Source: Candidatus Anaerobiospirillum pullicola (lineage in GTDB: Bacteria > Pseudomonadota > Gammaproteobacteria > Enterobacterales > Succinivibrionaceae). From it: DNA of 41,517 nucleotides. Every line of letters starts with the position of its first letter. Within the stretch, counting starts at the first letter, position 1. The translations under genes and the position numbers were made by a program. Of the stretch, positions 36,641 to 41,517 are shown in pieces. The DNA is taken from contig JAHLFE010000107.1 in the NCBI GenBank assembly GCA_018884035.1, positions 1 to 41,517 on the forward strand, in the 5' to 3' direction. Under the pieces are notes generated by a model. That model made no database searches, was not told where the DNA came from, and saw nothing but the letters and a program-made list of their open reading frames with translations.

Positions 36641-37315
36641 TTAACGGTGGTCACACTTACGTGTGAGGTAGTCACCAATCCACTGTACCAGCTGCACCAT
36701 TAAGATCAGGATCACCACTGTGCCAATCATCATATCCAGACGGAAACGCATGTAACCATAGCGAATGGCCACGTCGCCTAAACCGCCACCACCAATGGCA
36801 CCAGCCATAGCCGAGCAGCCAATAATGACAATAACCGTGATGGTAAAGTTTTGAATCAGCTCCGGCATGGCCTCAGGGATCAAGACCTTACGCACAATCT
36901 GCCACGGACTAGCTCCCATTGATGTGGCAGCCTCAATTAAGCCACCTGGAACCGTGCGCAAGCTCGTCTCGACTAAGCGGCCCGTAAAAGGAATGGTAGC
37001 TACCACCAGAGGCACAATCACCGCTGTGGTACCAATCGACGAGCCCACAATGAGCTTGGTAAGCGGGCTAATCGCCACCATTAAGATGATAAAGGGAATC
37101 GAGCGTAGCGCATTCACAATGGCACCCAACACCCGATAAAACATGAGATGCTCAAAGAAATAACCCTTAGAGGTCACGAGCAGCAACACGCCCAGAGGCA
37201 CACCAAAGATGATCGAGATGAGCGAAGAGGCGCCCACCATGTAAATGGTCTCTAAGGTGGCATCCCACAACAGTGAAGCCATCTTTAAATATGGCGTCCA
37301 ATCACCAGAAAACAT
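36641..37315 (-). CDS. metI: MetI, methionine ABC transporter permease
   Basis: The inner-membrane permease of the MetNIQ importer. 224 residues with five predicted membrane helices. The family landmarks are LWDATLETIYMVGAS at the start, NALRSIPFIILMVA, and the EAA loop that contacts MetN (EAATSMGASPWQIVRKVLIPEAMP), then AMAGAIGGGGLGDVAIRYGY. The start has GAGGGGG at about 8 bases. It begins 17 bases after metN, so the two are one operon. No metQ follows; the next sequence is the transposase relic. Confidence 0.95.
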   Translation of the reverse strand: MFSGDWTPYLKMASLLWDATLETIYMVGASSLISIIFGVPLGVLLLVTSKGYFFEHLMFYRVLGAIVNALRSIPFIILMVAISPLTKLIVGSSIGTTAVIVPLVVATIPFTGRLVETSLRTVPGGLIEAATSMGASPWQIVRKVLIPEAMPELIQNFTITVIVIIGCSAMAGAIGGGGLGDVAIRYGYMRFRLDMMIGTVVILILMVQLVQWIGDYLTRKCDHR

Positions 37316-37332
37316 ACCTTCGGCCCCCTCGC

Positions 37333-38397
37333 TTAGAAATCAGCCAGCTGCTTGCGCTTGTCGTAACCTAAGATGTCCACCTTGTGGACACGAGCGCGCA
37401 ACTCACTTAAGGCATGCTCAATCTCAGAGCGTGTGCCGCCCACTTCAACCACCATTAAGCCAAAAGGCTCGTTTTGAATGTGGTCAATGCTGCCGCCGAG
37501 CATACTGATCTTAACCTTGCACTCTATGGCCACATCCACAATCACTGGAGCATCAGCCTTAGGGCCTAAGAACAAGAGCTCGACTACGGCCTTAGCGCCC
37601 TCAGAGTACTGTGGCTCAATTTCGGTGTGACGTAAGAGCTCAGGTAGGCCACGACGCACGGCTGCTGAGACTAAGCGCTTGGTCAGCGCTTGCTGTGGAT
37701 CGGTAAAGAGCTCTAAGGTCGTGCCCATCTCGGAGATAACACCACCATCGATCACGGCGACGCGATCGCAGCACTCCTTAATCACTTCCATTTGGTGGGT
37801 AATGATGACAATGGTGAGATTAAGTTGTGCGCGCAGCTTTAACAAGAGCTGCAAGATGGAGGTGGTGGTCTTTGGGTCTAAGGCCGAGGTAGCCTCATCA
37901 CACAGCAGGATCTTTGGATTGTTGGCTAAGGCACGGGCGATACCCACTCTCTGCTTTTGACCACCAGAGAGCTGAGCTGGGTACATGTCAGCTTTGTCTG
38001 CTAAGCCCACTAAGTCTAAGAGCTCTGTGACGCGCTTATCAATTTCCGCCTGCTCTTTCTTGCCCTCAAGCTTTAGAGGGAAGGCAATGTTCTCTGCCAC
38101 GGTAGCTGAGGAGAGCAGATTGAAGCTCTGGAAGATCATACCAATGTGACGGCGGGCCTCACGCAGTTTGACCTCATCCATGGCGGTTAGGTCTTCGCCA
38201 TTGACGATCACGGTGCCCGATGTTGGACGCTCCAACATGTTGATATGACGAATCAGCGTGGACTTACCTGCACCCGAGAGGCCGATAACACCAAAGATCT
38301 CGCCTTTTTCAATGGAAAGTGTAATGCCCTTTAAGGCGCGCACTTCTTGTGCTGTGCCTTGGTTGTACACCTTCTCAATGTTTTTCAGTTCTATCAA
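37333..38397 (-). CDS. metN: MetN, methionine ABC transporter ATPase
   Basis: The ATPase that powers methionine uptake. I choose the TTG at 38397 (IELKNIEKVYNQG follows) because it has GGGGA 8 bases upstream and matches the family N-terminus; it gives 354 residues. The in-frame ATG at 38478 has no ribosome site. Walker A GLSGAGKSTLI, signature LSGGQKQRVGIARAL, Walker B ILLCDEATSALD and the H-loop IITHQ are intact. The C-terminal NIL/ACT-like domain (about 265-354), which binds methionine and inhibits transport in E. coli, is present (IDHIQNEPFGLMVVEVGG). Confidence 0.95.
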   Translation of the reverse strand: MIELKNIEKVYNQGTAQEVRALKGITLSIEKGEIFGVIGLSGAGKSTLIRHINMLERPTSGTVIVNGEDLTAMDEVKLREARRHIGMIFQSFNLLSSATVAENIAFPLKLEGKKEQAEIDKRVTELLDLVGLADKADMYPAQLSGGQKQRVGIARALANNPKILLCDEATSALDPKTTTSILQLLLKLRAQLNLTIVIITHQMEVIKECCDRVAVIDGGVISEMGTTLELFTDPQQALTKRLVSAAVRRGLPELLRHTEIEPQYSEGAKAVVELLFLGPKADAPVIVDVAIECKVKISMLGGSIDHIQNEPFGLMVVEVGGTRSEIEHALSELRARVHKVDILGYDKRKQLADF

Positions 38398-38522
38398 AAG
38401 ATGATCCCCAAAAAGTACCCCAAACTGGCCCTGCAAACGCCGCCGCAAAGAGAGCCTTTTCTCAGGCGCAAGCACCATGACATGACAGAGGAGCTTTTAG
38501 GCCTAAAGCTTTAGGGGCGTAA

Positions 38523-38550
38523 ATTTTAGCACAGGCACGGTGCAGGCTAA
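38523..38550 (-). promoter_or_regulatory. Candidate promoter for metNI
   Basis: The -10 TAAAAT (38528-38523) lies 16 bases from a weak -35, TTAGCC (38550-38545). Upstream, at 38576-38587, is the CTGCACGTCCGA motif shared with the metQ upstream region. Confidence 0.4.
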
Positions 38551-38741
38551 GCTTTGGAATTTACATTGTGTAGACCTGCACGTCCGATACGTCTGCCACC
38601 ACGAGCCAAACAACACCGCTAGTGGGAGATTCGCCTTGCTTCTTTAGTTTAGCATTGCCTAGTAAACCACACAAAACCACATAAATCCACATTCAGGAGT
38701 GTAGGCTGTATAGCTTGTAACTGGATGTGGCATAGGCAAGA

Positions 38742-39069
38742 ATGCTGGGCATGGAAAAACTAGAAAACGCCCAGCATACGGCGGATAGTATGCATAGTGA
38801 CATTAACACCATCCGCACAGAGGATATTCTACCTTTATTTCAAGAGCGTGCTCTCAACAAACCTGATGAGATCAAGGCGCTCGAAAAGATGCTGGATCCG
38901 CGCAGCAACGCTAGAGCTAAAGATCAAAGGCGGGCTAAAGTGGTGCTCGCTGCTTTCTGTAGCGGCTATGTCACCACACGCTGTCAGTACTGTTCACAAA
39001 CCATTCCCACCAGCGGGCTGGCTGGTTCGTGACTTTAACCCTAGAGATATCCCCTACCCACGAACCTAA
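38742..39069 (+). pseudogene. Possible frameshifted transposase N-terminal relic
   Basis: The frame from 38742 gives MLGMEKLENAQHTADSMHSD... with PDEIKALEKMLDPRSNARAK and DQRRAKVVLAAFCSG, which resembles the start of IS630-type transposases. Good sense then moves to the +1 frame: AMSPHAVSTVHKPFPPAG, like the following recognition helix, ending at 39069. No catalytic part follows. It could also be an unrelated small gene. Confidence 0.3.
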
Positions 39070-39426
39070 GAGCTGCCAACGCCACTCTGAGCAGCAATAA
39101 CACATCACTCAGGGTAATAAGATGCGCAAAACCAGCTTGTAAGCGCTATAGCGCCACTTACAGCACTCATCACTAAAGGGCATGGACACACACCTAGAGC
39201 GACATAAAGCCATGGTGGTGTTAAGTTCGTGGGAATGGGCACACATAACAAGGGCATCCCTGAGAGATGCCCCATAATCACTACAAGAGGTGGCCAAGGT
39301 TAATAGGCAGCTTGCACGCACTCATAAACACACTATTGACAGCACCACTCGCACATTCCTGTGAGCTCACACAGCGCGGTGGTACTTACACCGCACGGTA
39401 AGGCTCCCAGCTGCGCGACATTGCTG
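39070..39426. other. Intergenic stretch
   Basis: About 350 bases with no gene or clear structure. The minus-strand J-domain gene ends at 39427; I see no strong terminator after it. Confidence 0.35.
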
Positions 39427-40974
39427 TTATGAGGCGGCCGTCGGACGGCGCACCTTGCTATCCTTATCCGCGCAAATGCACATGATGTAGTTGTACGCCT
39501 GCACAATCTCTTGCAGGCGCTGTGTCAGCGCCGCTTTTTCGGCGTCTGGCAGCGCCATAAAACCATGAATGTGGTCAGGATGGTACTTAAAGACTAAGTG
39601 CCGGTACTGTCTTTTGACCTGCGCCAGTGTGGCATCATCGCCAAGTTCTAAGGTGCGATAAGCTCGCTGCAAGCGCGTCAAGTACGGCCTGCTGCCCGTC
39701 TGCTGTCCTGCTTCTGATGACGCAGAGCTCCGCTGCTGGTGCTGCTCTTGCTGCGTGTCCTGCTCCCGCTTAAAGGCATGATCATAACCCTTGCTCGCAT
39801 TTTCCTGCTGCGCTTGGGTGTAGGCATCGCGGTAAAAGTTACGATAGGAGTAGTAAGCACCGTCACGCGCCTGCTTCACCTCTTGGGCATAAGACCACTC
39901 TTTTGCGGTTGAGGGGCCCGCACCAAAGTCGTAACTAAAACCCTGATAACCATTTTGTCCCATGGAGGCATCTGCATAAGGGCCGTAGCTGGCACGAGCT
40001 TTTTCCCCATCAAAGGTAAAGCTGTGCGCGTCAGAGCTAAAGTGAAATTGCGTGCGCGCCTGCTTCTTTAAGCGAAACAGCTCATGTTGCAGGATGTACG
40101 AATAACGATTTTGGTACTGCGGCGTAATCGCATTTTGTGGCACCTCTAACAGCATGGAAGCTACTTGCTTGATTAGCGGCTGATGCCACAACAGCTCTTG
40201 ATAGCAGTCTAACTGCTCCTCTGACAGCGCGCGCAGTAAAGTACGCATTAAGCTGATCAGCATGTACTGGCAGAGATAAGGGCCACGCAGCTGCGCTTGC
40301 TTCTCTAAAAATGGCAACTCACCGGCAAGCCCTGTGCGCACGCCATGGTTACCCACAGCAAAGCCACGCACACCTTGCAGATAAGAGCGCCGTGCTAAGG
40401 CTAGGCTCTTGCCCGTCAATCCTAAGTTTTTGCACATGGGATCGATGAAGAATAAGGCACGCTTTACCTGATCATTGATAACCTGCTGATTGTTGTGGCC
40501 AACCGCATAGAGGTCAGCGGGAGCATGGGCCTTATAGACCATCATGGCAGTATTAAGCTCGGTATCTGTAGCCTGATCTAACGCCGAGAGATCCAGCGAG
40601 AGCGGGCAAACCTCACGCACCATGAGGCCATTTAAAGCAAAGTAATGGGCCACAAAGAGCGGCTGCTTACGCAGGCGCTCGCGCACATAGAAGCTTAACT
40701 CGTCAGAATTGATGCGCTGGCGCTGTCTATAGACATACACAGCACTGCTCACAGCCGGTAAGAGCGCGCACAGCACATAGAGCAGATCCTGATTAGGCAG
40801 CGGCCCAAAGAGGATATCTGCGAGGTTAAAGAAGAGCGGTACCACCAAGACGCAGACAAAGCATGAGATCAAATACATGCGCATGAAACGACCAAGGTGG
40901 ACGAGAATCGACCTAAGCAATTTGCACCTTTGCAGCAGTTGATCACCAAAGCCAATGAGGGTCGGACTTTCCAT
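39427..40974 (-). CDS. Membrane-anchored J-domain co-chaperone (DjlA-like architecture)
   Basis: A predicted inner-membrane DnaK partner. With the ATG at 40974 it has 515 residues; no good ribosome site marks the start, and TTG/GTG starts up to 41034 are possible. Two close hydrophobic segments near the N-terminus (MYLISCFVCVLVVPLFF and LLYVLCALLPAVSSAVYVY) form a hairpin anchor. A long middle region follows, helical and possibly TerB-like. Then comes a Tyr/Gly/Gln-rich linker. A C-terminal J-domain (last 82 residues) carries the HPD motif (FKYHPDHIHG) that stimulates DnaK. The layout recalls DjlA, but the middle domain and the second membrane segment differ, so I give no symbol. Confidence 0.8.
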   Translation of the reverse strand: MESPTLIGFGDQLLQRCKLLRSILVHLGRFMRMYLISCFVCVLVVPLFFNLADILFGPLPNQDLLYVLCALLPAVSSAVYVYRQRQRINSDELSFYVRERLRKQPLFVAHYFALNGLMVREVCPLSLDLSALDQATDTELNTAMMVYKAHAPADLYAVGHNNQQVINDQVKRALFFIDPMCKNLGLTGKSLALARRSYLQGVRGFAVGNHGVRTGLAGELPFLEKQAQLRGPYLCQYMLISLMRTLLRALSEEQLDCYQELLWHQPLIKQVASMLLEVPQNAITPQYQNRYSYILQHELFRLKKQARTQFHFSSDAHSFTFDGEKARASYGPYADASMGQNGYQGFSYDFGAGPSTAKEWSYAQEVKQARDGAYYSYRNFYRDAYTQAQQENASKGYDHAFKREQDTQQEQHQQRSSASSEAGQQTGSRPYLTRLQRAYRTLELGDDATLAQVKRQYRHLVFKYHPDHIHGFMALPDAEKAALTQRLQEIVQAYNYIMCICADKDSKVRRPTAAS

Positions 40975-41517
40975 AGAAAGAGCGGCGTGTCTGTGTGTTG
41001 CCTCCACCTCATGACAAGACAAAAGGCCACCCAAGACAGGCGGCGGTTACACCTACACCTAAAGAGCTCATCTCTTGTCAGCCCAGTTCCGTCAAAGAGC
41101 CGGTGCCCAAAAAGGTCAGCATAAGTTAGAAAGTAGATGCAGGATCAGCCCTTACCCCACGTGACAAGAGACAAGCAAGAAACATTTCACTGCTGTCATC
41201 TTCGTACCTATATGGCACAAGCAAAGCTATGCTGGCCCTCTGTACAATGCATGCAGTGATAGCAGTTGAGGGCTGGTGGTAAGGATGGAAAAGGGAAACG
41301 GCTCATGGTATATGCCCCACACAGGCATACACCATTGGCGTAGGGAGTTGCAGGTATTTACGCGCGGTCTCTCCCCTAGTGGAAGCACAGGGCTGTCAAA
41401 TTAAGCTTAACTTATTTTAGCTGTTATGGCTGCTCCCAGCGTATCTGCCTATACTACACAGTCGTAAGCTACTATTTTAGTAGTGGACACTTGCTGAAGG
41501 GGCTTAACCGCTCGTTA
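40975..41517. other. Right-edge stretch without a gene
   Basis: About 540 bases. It presumably contains the promoter of the J-domain gene. No ORF with family features, repeat or terminator is seen. It is AT-richer toward the end. Confidence 0.35.

Noticed and set aside
38571-38595. Definite MetJ operator upstream of metN
   Set aside because: ACGTC cores are present, but their spacing is 6 and 9 bases rather than contiguous 8-bp boxes, so only a shared motif is claimed.

Overview
The window looks like chromosomal DNA of a gammaproteobacterium. The Leu, Ile/Val and methionine-transport proteins resemble enterobacterial ones. leuA is preceded by a classical leucine leader-peptide attenuator, and there is an EptA-type lipid A modification gene. 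Heavy use of TTA/TTAA next to a fairly GC-rich background, long intergenic gaps and several uncharacterised secreted proteins would fit an anaerobic gut lineage such as Succinivibrionaceae. That placement is an inference, not something the sequence proves.

Layout. 1-101: C-terminus of an unknown plus-strand gene. 194-3166 (-): uvrC with two very large low-complexity insertions. 3813-4616 (-): an orphan metQ-type binding protein with its own promoter and terminator. 4711-6521: a small ORF with a candidate -1 slip site, then a complete IS630-family element (5394-6439). 6522-7847 (-): two unknown lipoproteins. 8099-13762 (-): leuD, leuC, leuB and leuA (transcribed in the order A-B-C-D), with terminators between leuB and leuC and an attenuator at 14061-14227. 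14228-15391: a gene-free stretch with dispersed repeats and a (GAA)11 microsatellite. 15392-16648 (-): a Gfo/Idh/MocA oxidoreductase. 17429-19373 (+): two tandem exported coiled-coil paralogues. 19956-21245 (+): an NTF2-like/GGDEF protein. 21624-23444 (+): a GmrSD-like DUF262/DUF1524 protein. 23929-24723 (+): a lipoprotein with an LGCLNC/SPWN-type domain. 25283-27139 (+): an eptA pseudogene broken by a nonsense codon and by a 207-bp MITE-like insertion. 28208-29182 (+): a bile acid:sodium symporter family transporter. 29961-30899 (+) ilvE and 31215-33053 (+) ilvD, each with a strong terminator. 33698-35839 (+): two low-complexity proteins separated by relic DNA. 36018-36459 (-): a decayed IS630-type transposase. 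36641-38397 (-): metNI. 39427-40974 (-): a membrane J-domain protein.

How the genes fit together. leuABCD, ilvE and ilvD cover all dedicated leucine steps plus the dihydroxyacid dehydratase and transaminase steps shared by the branched-chain amino acids. The leu genes are controlled at least by attenuation. MetN, MetI and MetQ would form one methionine importer, but the binding protein lies about 33 kb from the ATPase and permease. A short motif is shared upstream of both loci. The rest looks like accessory DNA: cell-envelope and signalling genes, one solitary defence-type gene and several insertion elements or relics.
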